NCBI GenBank assembly: GCA_964629975.1
Contig: CAZVUN010000093.1
Location: 1 to 12,088, forward strand
Origin: G020354085 sp964629975
Lineage (GTDB): Bacteria; Pseudomonadota; Gammaproteobacteria; Acidiferrobacterales; Sulfurifustaceae
Reading direction: 5' to 3'
DNA length: 12,088 nt
The translations under genes and the position numbers were made by a program. A model generated the notes under the pieces. It was not told the origin of the DNA. It searched no databases and saw nothing but the letters and a program-made list of their open reading frames with translations. Each line of letters starts with the position of its first letter. The stretch's first letter is position 1. This document shows positions 1 through 6,820 of this stretch, piece by piece.

Positions 1-2
1 CG

Positions 3-929
3 CCAAGCGTGCCGGCGGCGCCGGGCGGGGCAGCGGGCACGCCGGTACCGGCGCGCACGGCGCGTGCGCTGCGCGGCCACCAGGACTGGGTCCAGTCGCT
101 CGCCTTCTCGCGTGACGGGCGCTGGCTGGCAAGCGCCGGCAATGACAAGACCATCAAGCTCTGGGACGTGAACGCGCAGACCCTGCGCGGCACCTTGCGC
201 GGCTATGGCTACGCCATCAACAGCATCGCCTTCTCGCCAGACGGTGCCTGGCTGGTGTCGGGCGGCAATGACGGGTCGGTGCGCTTCTGGGAGCTCAAGA
301 CCGGGGCGCAGCGCGGCGCGCTGCGCGGCCACGGTCATCCGGTCAATGCGGTGGCCTATACCCCGGATGGCAAGCGCGTCGTGGCCGGCGGCAAGGATCG
401 CAGCGTGTTCGTCTGGGACGTGCGAACCGGCAAGACGGTCTTCACCCTCGATGGCCACGTCGGCGAGGTCAATGCGCTCGCGCTCGCGCCGGATGGCCGG
501 CTGCTCGCCTCGGTCGGGTCCGACAAGCGTGTCATCCTGTGGGACATGGAGAAGGGCGAGCAGCTCGCCAGCCTCGGCGGGCACCGGGACGCGGTGCTGT
601 CGGTCGCGTTCTCGGCCGACGGTCGCTGGCTCGCCACCGGCGACGCCGGCAATACCATCCGCCTGTGGAACGCCGACGACGGCACGCTGGTGCGCACCAT
701 CTCGGACGTCCCGCAGGCGGTGCTCGGGCTGGCCTTCTCGGGCGACGGCCGCTGGCTGGCAGTCGGCGCGGCGGACAAGACCGTGCGGGTCTACAGTGTC
801 GCGGATGGCCTGCTCGCGCAGGAGCTGGCAGGGCATCAGGACTATGTTCAGGCAGTGGCGTTTTCCTCCACCGGTGTCCTCGCCTCCACGGGTCGCGATC
901 GCACCGTGCTCCTCTGGAAGCCCAACTAG
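3..929 (+). CDS. WD40-repeat beta-propeller protein (5' end outside window)
   Basis: Seven consecutive WD40 repeats of about 40 residues fill almost the whole visible protein, enough for one complete seven-bladed propeller. Most repeats show the expected GH dipeptide, a V-x-S/A-V/I-A-F core, an SPDG-type turn and a terminal W-D or W-N. The repeats start about 20 residues into the visible part, after a Pro/Ala/Gly-rich stretch that looks like an inter-domain linker. The frame is open to the left edge. GTG at position 9 is a possible start, but no ribosome binding site can be judged and the linker suggests more protein upstream. WD40 propellers are protein-interaction platforms; in bacteria they are often fused to kinase, protease, caspase-like or TIR domains. 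Any such partner lies outside this window, so the function is unknown. The sixth repeat lacks the GH dipeptide. The stop overlaps the stop of the convergent M23 gene. Confidence 0.93.
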   Translation, partial: PSVPAAPGGAAGTPVPARTARALRGHQDWVQSLAFSRDGRWLASAGNDKTIKLWDVNAQTLRGTLRGYGYAINSIAFSPDGAWLVSGGNDGSVRFWELKTGAQRGALRGHGHPVNAVAYTPDGKRVVAGGKDRSVFVWDVRTGKTVFTLDGHVGEVNALALAPDGRLLASVGSDKRVILWDMEKGEQLASLGGHRDAVLSVAFSADGRWLATGDAGNTIRLWNADDGTLVRTISDVPQAVLGLAFSGDGRWLAVGAADKTVRVYSVADGLLAQELAGHQDYVQAVAFSSTGVLASTGRDRTVLLWKPN

Positions 930-1804
930 GGCAGCGCGCCGGCGTTGCCGGCCACGGCCGGGGCCTGCAGTCGCGCCAATTCGCTTTCCATCAGCAGCAG
1001 CGCCGGGTCGATGCGCGCGTTGTTGAGGCTCACGGTCCAGTGCAGGTGCGCCCCGGTGACGCGCCCGGTGGTGCCGATCGTGCCGAGCCGCTCGCCACGG
1101 GCCACGCGCGCACCGGGCTGCACGGCGATCGTGCGCAGGTGATTGTACATGCTTACCAGGCCCTGGCCGTGATCGAGGAACACCGTGTTGCCATTGAAGA
1201 AATAATCACCGGTGTCGATCACCACGCCGGGCGCCGGCGCCTGGATCGGCGTGCCCTGTGGCGCGGCGATGTCAAGGCCGCTGTGCGGCGCGCGCGCTTG
1301 GCCGTTGAAGAAGCGCCGCAACCCGAAGCCGCTGGTGAGCCGGCCCTCGGCCGGCGCGGTGAAGCGCAGGGGCGGTGCCTCCACCTCGCTCCAGGTGGCG
1401 AAGGCGCGCGCGATGATGGCCTGTTCGCGCTCGATGCGCTTGAGCTCGGCGGCGCTCGGTTCGACATAGCGCTTGTCCTTGATCGTCAGTCGCTGCGCCG
1501 GGTACTCCTTGGCGCGCACGTCGAAGGCAAGGCGCTGCCGGCCATCGGCTGCGGTGACGGCGAGTTCGTGGCGCCCGGGCGGCAGCGACAGCGGCAGACC
1601 GACGACCGCATACCAGGCGCCGTCGTGGCGCACGGTGAGCACGCGCGCGCCGTTGAAATGCACCAGCGGACGCGGCGCGTCGGCGGCGGCGAGGCGCACG
1701 GTGGCGATGCCGCCCGGAACGGGCTCGGCGCGCGGCAGTTCCTGCGCCTGCGCCGGCACCACGAGCACGAGCAACAGCCAGGGGGCGGTGCGCCTAGCCG
1801 ACAC
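926..1804 (-). CDS. M23-family (LytM-type) peptidoglycan endopeptidase, exported
   Basis: The protein is 292 residues from the chosen GTG. Residues 1-20 form a signal peptide: Arg residues, a Leu/Val-rich core and an AQA cleavage site. A beta-rich N-terminal region (about 30-105) and a helical linker precede a C-terminal M23 domain (about 155-270). The zinc-site motif HSGLD gives His174 and Asp178, YNH gives His222, and HLH gives His253 and His255, so the LytM metal ligands and catalytic histidines all appear to be present. Active M23 enzymes cut peptide cross-links in peptidoglycan in the periplasm. The GTG at 1804 is preferred because GAGGA lies 5 bases upstream and the signal peptide follows at once; the frame stays open further upstream, inside xseA. 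The start overlaps the last 11 bases of xseA, which suggests translational coupling. No lipobox is seen. Confidence 0.92.
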   Translation of the reverse strand: MSARRTAPWLLLVLVVPAQAQELPRAEPVPGGIATVRLAAADAPRPLVHFNGARVLTVRHDGAWYAVVGLPLSLPPGRHELAVTAADGRQRLAFDVRAKEYPAQRLTIKDKRYVEPSAAELKRIEREQAIIARAFATWSEVEAPPLRFTAPAEGRLTSGFGLRRFFNGQARAPHSGLDIAAPQGTPIQAPAPGVVIDTGDYFFNGNTVFLDHGQGLVSMYNHLRTIAVQPGARVARGERLGTIGTTGRVTGAHLHWTVSLNNARIDPALLLMESELARLQAPAVAGNAGALP

Positions 1805-3158
1805 GAACGTCCTCAACACGGCAGCCGAGCTCGCCGTGGGCGAGACGCGCGCGCAGTGCCTCGCCGACCCGCACCTCGCCGGCATGGCGCACGACCGCGC
1901 CGTCGGCGCGCTGCACGATTGCGTAGCCGCGCGCGAGCGTGGCCAGCGGGCTCAGTGCATCGAGCGTGTGGCTGACGGCACGCAGGCGCTCACGGGCGCG
2001 CTCGAGGCTCGCGTGCATGCCGCGCCGCAGGCGCTCTTGCAGGTGGCCCAGGTGCGGGGCGAGGGCGCGCAGACGCGCGTAGGGCGCGCGCTGCTGCAGA
2101 CGCAGATGCAGCGCGTTGAGCCGCATCCGCTTGTGTTGCAGATGCGCGTGCAGCCGGTGCGCGAGCTGCGCCTCGAGCGTGGCCAGCCGGTTGGCGAGCA
2201 GCTGCAGGCGCTGATGCGGATGCACCAGGCGGGCGGCGAGCCAGTCGAGATGCTGGGCATCGCGGCGCAGGCGGTCCTGGACCAGCCGCAGCAGGCGCGC
2301 CTCGAGCACGCGCAGACGCGCCGCCCACTCCTGCCAGTCGGGGCTCAGCAGCTCGGCCGCCGCGGTCGGCGTGGGCGCGCGCGCGTCGGCCACGAAGTCG
2401 GCGATGGTGAAATCGACCTCGTGACCCACGCCACACACGATCGGGATCGGGCAGGCGTAGATCGCGCGCGCCACGCTCTCTTCGTTGAACGCCCACAGAT
2501 CCTCCAGGGAGCCGCCGCCACGTGCCAGGATCAGGGCATCGCAGTCGCGCCGTTCACCGGCCAGGCGGATGGCGGCGGCGATTTTCTCGGCCGCGCCTTC
2601 GCCCTGCACCGGCACCGGGTAGAGCAGGATGGCGATCGCCGGGAAGCGCCGGCGCAGCGTGGTGACGATGTCGTGCAGCACCGCGCCGCTCGGCGAGGTG
2701 ATGAGACCGATGCGCCGCGGCAGGCGCGGCAGCGGGCGCTTGTGTGCGCTGTCGAACAGCCCTTCGGCGGCGAGGCGCGCCTTGAGCGCCTCGAAGGCGC
2801 GGCGCAGCATCCCCTCGCGCGCGTCCTCCACGTGCTCGACGATGACCTGGAACTCGCCGCGCCCCTCATACAGGCTCACGCGTCCGCGCAACAGCACATG
2901 CAAGCCGTCGCGCAGCGCCACCCCCAGCCCGCGCGTGTACTGGCGAAACAGCGCGCAACGCACCTGCGCCTGCGCGTCCTTGAGGGAGAAGTAGAGGTGC
3001 CCCGAGGCGGGGCGGGCCAGGTTCGAGATCTCGCCCTCGAGCCACAGCATGGGAAAGCCGGACTCGAGCAACGCGCGCGCCTCGCGGTTGAGGCGCGCGA
3101 CCGTGTACACCTCGCGGGCCGGCGCGGTGGCCGTGGGAATCGGTGCGAGCGGGCTCAT
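1794..3158 (-). CDS. xseA: Exodeoxyribonuclease VII large subunit
   Basis: The 454 residues closely match the usual length (about 456 in E. coli). Residues 18-110 form the N-terminal OB-fold, with the WLEGEISN and SGHLYFSLKD motifs that bind single-stranded DNA. The catalytic domain follows: GLITSPSGAVLHDI at 151-164, LARGGGSLEDLWAFNEE at about 211-227, GVGHEVDFTIADFVADARAPT from 243, all highly conserved. A long Arg/Leu/Ala/His-rich helical region (about 275-400) matches the coiled-coil arm that recruits XseB. With XseB the enzyme degrades single-stranded DNA from both ends. xseB is not in the window. The ATG gives a conserved N-terminus but has only a weak, distant AGG upstream. The M23 gene overlaps its 3' end. 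The preceding lipoprotein gene is separated by a terminator, so xseA probably has its own promoter or depends on readthrough. Confidence 0.97.
   Translation of the reverse strand: MSPLAPIPTATAPAREVYTVARLNREARALLESGFPMLWLEGEISNLARPASGHLYFSLKDAQAQVRCALFRQYTRGLGVALRDGLHVLLRGRVSLYEGRGEFQVIVEHVEDAREGMLRRAFEALKARLAAEGLFDSAHKRPLPRLPRRIGLITSPSGAVLHDIVTTLRRRFPAIAILLYPVPVQGEGAAEKIAAAIRLAGERRDCDALILARGGGSLEDLWAFNEESVARAIYACPIPIVCGVGHEVDFTIADFVADARAPTPTAAAELLSPDWQEWAARLRVLEARLLRLVQDRLRRDAQHLDWLAARLVHPHQRLQLLANRLATLEAQLAHRLHAHLQHKRMRLNALHLRLQQRAPYARLRALAPHLGHLQERLRRGMHASLERARERLRAVSHTLDALSPLATLARGYAIVQRADGAVVRHAGEVRVGEALRARLAHGELGCRVEDVRVG
1810..1814 (-). promoter_or_regulatory. Ribosome binding site that decides the M23 gene start
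   Basis: On the minus strand GAGGA sits 5 bases before the GTG at 1804, inside the end of xseA. It supports the GTG start over longer in-frame extensions, which lack a signal peptide at their N-terminus. Confidence 0.6.
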
Positions 3159-3188
3159 GCCGGCAAGCCTACGCGCGTCGGCGGCAAC

Positions 3189-3213
3189 AAAAAAGCCGGG
3201 GCGAGCCCGGCTT
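3189..3213 (-). terminator. Intrinsic terminator after the small lipoprotein gene
   Basis: On the minus strand AAGCCGGG (complement of 3206-3213) pairs with CCCGGCTT (complement of 3193-3200) around a 5-base loop. A run of six T (3194-3189) follows directly. It lies 25 bases past the lipoprotein stop and 31 bases before the xseA start, so it ends the lipoprotein transcript and partly insulates xseA. Confidence 0.85.
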
Positions 3214-3237
3214 CTTGTGCGGCGTGTGCGCGCTGGC

Positions 3238-3549
3238 CTACATGCTGAAGTTGGCCTTGGCGTCGGCCTGGTCCTTGGCCTGCTGCTGGGCGAGCTTGGC
3301 CTCGGTCAGCGCCTTCTTCACCGCCTTCATCGCCTTGTCCATGTCGCCGGCCTTCTTCGCCTCCGCCGCTTGCTTGAGGAAGCCCTCGGTATTATTCCAG
3401 AGGAAACCGCTCTTGGCCGCGAGCTTGATCTCGTTCTCGGCCTGCTTGTAGAGCTCATCGAACTCGCCGCTGCTGGCAGTCGGCGCGGGGCTGCTGGCGC
3501 ACCCTGCGAGCGCGGCGAGCAGCACGGAAACGGCTAGGATTTTTCTCAT
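3238..3549 (-). CDS. Small alanine/lysine-rich lipoprotein, SoxXA-binding-protein (SoxK)-like
   Basis: The product has 103 residues. Residues 1-17 are a lipoprotein signal: MRK, a hydrophobic core, then LAGC with Cys17 as the lipidation site. The next residue is Ala, which favours the outer membrane. After a Ser/Pro/Ala/Thr linker the rest is predicted helical and rich in Ala, Lys and Glu (about 30-100), with the pattern F-L-W-N-N-T-E-x-F-L-K-Q-A followed by A-G-D-M-D-K-A. That pattern resembles small SoxXA-binding (SoxK-type) proteins of sulfur oxidisers, recalled from memory rather than searched. No other sox gene is nearby, so a generic periplasmic helical lipoprotein is the alternative. 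A strong GGAGGAG site fixes the ATG. The gene is probably monocistronic: it has a candidate promoter upstream and a good terminator downstream, and it diverges from guaB. Confidence 0.85.
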   Translation of the reverse strand: MRKILAVSVLLAALAGCASSPAPTASSGEFDELYKQAENEIKLAAKSGFLWNNTEGFLKQAAEAKKAGDMDKAMKAVKKALTEAKLAQQQAKDQADAKANFSM

Positions 3550-3551
3550 GA

Positions 3552-3558
3552 CTCCTCC
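3552..3558 (-). promoter_or_regulatory. Strong Shine-Dalgarno sequence of the small lipoprotein gene
   Basis: GGAGGAG on the minus strand lies just before the ATG at 3549 (4 bases from the GGAGG core). It is the strongest ribosome binding site seen in the window and suggests a highly translated, abundant envelope protein. It contrasts with the divergent guaB gene, which has none. Confidence 0.7.
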
Positions 3559-3588
3559 GTGGGTGTGGGAATTACCAAGCCGGCAAAA

Positions 3589-3616
3589 AGTAAAACAGGA
3601 ACGGCGCCGGCGTCAA
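3589..3616 (-). promoter_or_regulatory. Candidate sigma70 promoter of the small lipoprotein gene
   Basis: On the minus strand TTGACG (3616-3611) is followed after 16 bases by TTTACT (3594-3589). The matches to consensus are 5/6 and 4/6. Transcription would start near 3582, giving a leader of about 33 bases that includes the Shine-Dalgarno site. Confidence 0.5.
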
Positions 3617-3659
3617 CCGCATGGCCGCCAGGCATGCGCCGGTTTACCGCCGCCGGCGC
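3604..3659. repeat. Inverted repeat, 9-bp arms, between the divergent lipoprotein and guaB genes
   Basis: GCGCCGGCG at 3604-3612 is exactly complementary to CGCCGGCGC at 3651-3659. The 38-base interval holds the guaB -35 element, and the left arm overlaps the -35 of the minus-strand promoter. It could be an operator pair or chance in GC-rich DNA. Confidence 0.4.
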
Positions 3660-3671
3660 ATCTCCTATAAT
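3643..3671 (+). promoter_or_regulatory. Promoter of guaB, giving a probable leaderless transcript
   Basis: TTTACC (3643-3648) and a perfect TATAAT (3666-3671) are separated by exactly 17 bases. Transcription normally starts 6-8 bases after the -10 box, near 3678, which is the guaB ATG itself (3677-3679). No Shine-Dalgarno sequence lies between the -10 box and the ATG. Confidence 0.75.
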
Positions 3672-3676
3672 GCGGC

Positions 3677-5134
3677 ATGCGGATCGTACAGGAAGCGCTG
3701 ACATTCGACGATGTCCTGCTGCTGCCTGCCCATTCGAGCATCCTGCCCAAGGATGTGTCCCTCAAGACCCGCCTGACCCGCACCATTACCCTGAACATCC
3801 CGCTGCTCGCCGCGGCCATGGACACGGTCACCGAGGCGCGGGCCGCCATCGCCCTCGCGCAGGAAGGCGGAATCGGCATCATCCACAAGAACCTCACCCC
3901 GGCGCGCCAGGCCGATGAGGTGCGGCGCGTGAAGAAGTACGAGGCCGGCGTCATCAGCAGCCCGATCACGGTCTCGCCCGATACCACGGTACGCAAGGTG
4001 CTGGAGATTACGCGTGCGCAGCGCATCTCCGGCGTGCCGGTCACCGAGGAGGGCAAGCTGGTCGGCATCGTCACCAGCCGCGACCTGCGTTTCGAGACGC
4101 GCTACGACGAGCCGGTGTCGCGCATCATGACGCCCAAGGAAAAGCTGGTCACGGTCAAGGAGGGCGCCACGCGCGAGGAGATCCAGAAACTGCTGCACCA
4201 GCACCGCATCGAGAAGGTGCTGGTGGTCGACGAGAAGTTCGGCCTCAAGGGCCTCATCACCGTCAAGGATATCCAGAAGTCGCAGGAGTACCCGCGCGCG
4301 GCCAAGGACCCCCGGGGCCGGCTGCGTGTGGGCGCGGCGGTTGGCGTCGGCAAGGGTACCGAGGAACGCGTCGAGGCGCTGGTCGCGGCCGAGGTCGACG
4401 TCATCGTGGTCGATACCGCGCACGGACATTCGCTCGGGGTGCTGGAGCGCGTGAAGTGGATCAAGAAGCACTTCCCCGACATGCAGGTCATCGGCGGCAA
4501 CATCGCGACCGCGGATGCGGCGCGCGCGCTGCGCGACGCCGGCGCCGACGCCGTGAAGGTTGGCATCGGGCCGGGCTCGATCTGCACCACGCGCATGGTG
4601 GCCGGTGTCGGTGTGCCGCAGATCAGCGCGGTCGCCAACGTGGCCGAGGCGCTCACCGACAGCGAGCTGGGCATCATCGCCGACGGTGGCATCCGCTACT
4701 CGGGCGACGTGGCCAAGGCGATCGCCGCCGGCGCGCACTGCGTGATGGTCGGCAGCCTGCTCGCCGGTACCGACGAGGCGCCGGGCGAGATCGAGATCTT
4801 CCAGGGCCGCTCCTACAAGACCTATCGCGGCATGGGCTCGCTCGGTGCCATGGGCGAGGGGTCGAGTGACCGCTATTTCCAGGAAGGCGCGAGTGCCGAC
4901 AAGCTGGTGCCGGAAGGGGTCGAGGGCCGCGTGCCGTACAAGGGCCCGATGAGCAACATCATCCACCAGCTGATGGGCGGCCTGCGCTCCGGCATGGGCT
5001 ACACCGGCTCGCCGGACATCGAGACGCTGCGCACCAAGACGCAATTCGTGCGCATCACCAACGCGGGCATCCGCGAATCGCACGTGCATGACGTGATGGT
5101 CACCAAGGAAGCCCCGAACTATCAACGCTCCTAG
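3677..5134 (+). CDS. guaB: Inosine-5'-monophosphate dehydrogenase
   Basis: IMPDH oxidises IMP to XMP with NAD+, the first committed step to GMP. The 485 residues match the bacterial length. The N-terminal half-barrel begins at EALTFDDVLLLPAHS. A pair of CBS domains (about 92-205) binds adenine or guanine nucleotides for regulation. The barrel resumes with DTAHGHS (246-252) and the catalytic loop GPGSICTTR, with Cys303 forming the thioimidate. The flap region GSLGAMGEGSSDRYF follows. The ATG is set by alignment with known IMPDH N-termini (E. coli begins MLRIAKEALTFDD), so the true start cannot be much further downstream. No Shine-Dalgarno sequence precedes it, and the -10 box ends 5 bases before it. 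guaA follows after 111 bases that contain a terminator. Confidence 0.99.
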   Translation: MRIVQEALTFDDVLLLPAHSSILPKDVSLKTRLTRTITLNIPLLAAAMDTVTEARAAIALAQEGGIGIIHKNLTPARQADEVRRVKKYEAGVISSPITVSPDTTVRKVLEITRAQRISGVPVTEEGKLVGIVTSRDLRFETRYDEPVSRIMTPKEKLVTVKEGATREEIQKLLHQHRIEKVLVVDEKFGLKGLITVKDIQKSQEYPRAAKDPRGRLRVGAAVGVGKGTEERVEALVAAEVDVIVVDTAHGHSLGVLERVKWIKKHFPDMQVIGGNIATADAARALRDAGADAVKVGIGPGSICTTRMVAGVGVPQISAVANVAEALTDSELGIIADGGIRYSGDVAKAIAAGAHCVMVGSLLAGTDEAPGEIEIFQGRSYKTYRGMGSLGAMGEGSSDRYFQEGASADKLVPEGVEGRVPYKGPMSNIIHQLMGGLRSGMGYTGSPDIETLRTKTQFVRITNAGIRESHVHDVMVTKEAPNYQRS

Positions 5135-5181
5135 CAATGCCTTGCCGCCGCCCCGTCCGGCCGGCCGCGGGGCCGAAGACC

Positions 5182-5204
5182 ATGGCGCGCAGGCGCCATT
5201 TTTT
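5182..5204 (+). terminator. Intrinsic terminator or attenuator between guaB and guaA
   Basis: ATGGCGC (5182-5188) pairs perfectly with GCGCCAT (5193-5199) around a 4-base loop, and six T (5199-5204) follow. A second GC hairpin, GCCCCG (5150-5155) with CGGGGC (5168-5173), lies just upstream. No convincing promoter lies between the T run and guaA, so guaA transcripts must largely pass through this element. Confidence 0.8.
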
Positions 5205-5245
5205 CTTCGCCGCACCGCACCGCACCGCGGCACGGAAACGACGCC

Positions 5246-6820
5246 ATGACCGATCCACACGCGCAGCGCATCCTCATTCTCGATTTCGGCTCGCAATACA
5301 CGCAGCTCATCGCGCGCCGCGTGCGCGAGGCCGGGGTGTACTGCGAGCTGTACTCGTACGACGCCCCGATGGCGGACATCCGTGCCTTTGCCCCGCGCGG
5401 CATCATTCTTTCGGGTGGACCGGAGACCGTGACGCTTGCCGGTACGCCGCGCGCACCGCAGGAGATCTTCACGCTCGGGGTGCCGATCCTCGGCATCTGC
5501 TACGGCCAGCAGACCATGGCGGCGCAGCTGGGCGGCGAGGTGCAGAGCTCCGAGCAGCGCGAGTTCGGCTACGCGCGCGTGCGCATGCGCGCGCACTCGC
5601 GCCTGTTTCGCGACATACGCGATGAGCGCGAGCCCGACGGCAAGGAATACCTGCACGTGTGGATGAGCCACGGCGACCGGGTGACCCGGCTGCCGCCGGG
5701 CTTCAAGGTGATTGCCGAGACTGATCACGCGCCCTTCGCGGGCATCGCCGACGAGACGCGCGGCTTCTACGGCGTGCAGTTCCATCCCGAGGTGACGCAC
5801 ACCACCCAGGGACGCACCATCCTGCAGCGCTTCGTGCACGACATCTGCGGCTGTGGCGCGCTGTGGACGCCCGGCAACATCATCGACGCCATGATCGAGA
5901 CCGTGCGCAGCCAGGTGGGCCGGGACGAGGTCGTGCTCGGCCTGTCTGGCGGCGTCGATTCCTCGGTCGTGGCCGCACTGCTGCACCGCGCCATCGGCCC
6001 GCAGCTCACTTGCATCTTCGTGGACAACGGTCTGCTGCGCCTCAACGAAGGTGACCAGGTGATGGAGACCTTCGCGCGCCACATGGGGGTCAAGGTGATA
6101 CGCGTCGACGCTGAGCAGCGCTTCCTCTCGGCACTCAAGGGTGTCGCCGACCCGGAGGAGAAGCGCAAGATCATCGGCCGGCTGTTCATCGAGGTGTTCG
6201 AGGACGAGGCCAGGAAGTTCCGCAACGCCCGCTGGCTGGCGCAGGGCACGATCTATCCGGACGTGATCGAGTCGGCCGCCGCCAAGACCAAGAAGGCGCA
6301 CGTCATCAAGTCGCACCACAACGTCGGCGGCCTGCCGGAATTGATGAACCTCAAGCTGCTCGAACCGCTGCGCGAGCTGTTCAAGGACGAGGTGCGCCGC
6401 ATCGGCACCGAGCTCGGGCTCCCGCACCAGATGGTCTATCGCCACCCGTTCCCCGGCCCGGGCCTGGGCGTGCGCATCCTGGGCGAGGTGAAAAAGGAAT
6501 ACGCCGACCTGCTGCGCAAGGCCGACGCGATCTATCTCGAGGAACTGTACCGCGCCGATCTCTACGACAAGGTGAGCCAGGCGTTCGCGGTGTTCCTGCC
6601 GGTGCGGTCGGTCGCGGTGCTGGGTGATGCGCGTGCCTACGATTACGTGGTGGCGCTGCGCGCGGTCGAGACCGTGGACTTCATGACCGCCAACTGGGCG
6701 CAGCTGCCGTACGAGGTGCTGGGGCGCATTTCCAACCGCATCATCAACGAGGTGAAGGGCATCTCGCGCGTCGTCTACGACATCTCCGGCAAGCCGCCGG
6801 CGACGATTGAGTGGGAGTGA
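5246..6820 (+). CDS. guaA: GMP synthase (glutamine-hydrolysing)
   Basis: The enzyme aminates XMP to GMP using glutamine and ATP. The 524 residues match E. coli (525). The class I glutamine amidotransferase domain (about 1-200) has the nucleophile in GICYGQQ (Cys85) and the triad partners in FHPEV (His180, Glu182). The ATP-pyrophosphatase domain carries the PP-loop LSGGVDSS (about 233-240). The C-terminal dimerisation domain ends in the conserved RVVYDISGKPPATIEWE. The ATG has a modest GGAA 8 bases upstream. It lies downstream of guaB as in the classical guaBA operon, with a terminator hairpin between the two. Its last bases overlap the likely tadA start. Confidence 0.99.
   Translation: MTDPHAQRILILDFGSQYTQLIARRVREAGVYCELYSYDAPMADIRAFAPRGIILSGGPETVTLAGTPRAPQEIFTLGVPILGICYGQQTMAAQLGGEVQSSEQREFGYARVRMRAHSRLFRDIRDEREPDGKEYLHVWMSHGDRVTRLPPGFKVIAETDHAPFAGIADETRGFYGVQFHPEVTHTTQGRTILQRFVHDICGCGALWTPGNIIDAMIETVRSQVGRDEVVLGLSGGVDSSVVAALLHRAIGPQLTCIFVDNGLLRLNEGDQVMETFARHMGVKVIRVDAEQRFLSALKGVADPEEKRKIIGRLFIEVFEDEARKFRNARWLAQGTIYPDVIESAAAKTKKAHVIKSHHNVGGLPELMNLKLLEPLRELFKDEVRRIGTELGLPHQMVYRHPFPGPGLGVRILGEVKKEYADLLRKADAIYLEELYRADLYDKVSQAFAVFLPVRSVAVLGDARAYDYVVALRAVETVDFMTANWAQLPYEVLGRISNRIINEVKGISRVVYDISGKPPATIEWE

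Noticed and set aside
205..1026. Alternative plus-strand frame within the WD40 gene
   Set aside because: It is Ser/Arg/Pro-rich and frame-shifted relative to seven clear WD40 repeats, so it is a shadow.
1473..3248. 591-codon plus-strand frame opposite xseA
   Set aside because: It is a shadow of xseA, whose motifs are all intact on the minus strand; no domain or ribosome binding site supports it.
3550..3676. PurR operator upstream of guaB
   Set aside because: I looked for the ACGCAAACGTTTGCGT-type palindrome of enteric gua/pur genes and found no acceptable match.
5211..5228. Three tandem CGCAC units upstream of guaA
   Set aside because: Only three short copies with no further structure; too little to call a repeat element or binding array.
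3665..6445. Continuous 926-codon open frame on the minus strand across guaB, the spacer and most of guaA
   Set aside because: It is antisense to two unmistakable conserved genes, shows no recognisable domain, and has the low-complexity His/Arg/Ala/Leu/Asp composition expected of an antisense frame in GC-rich codons.
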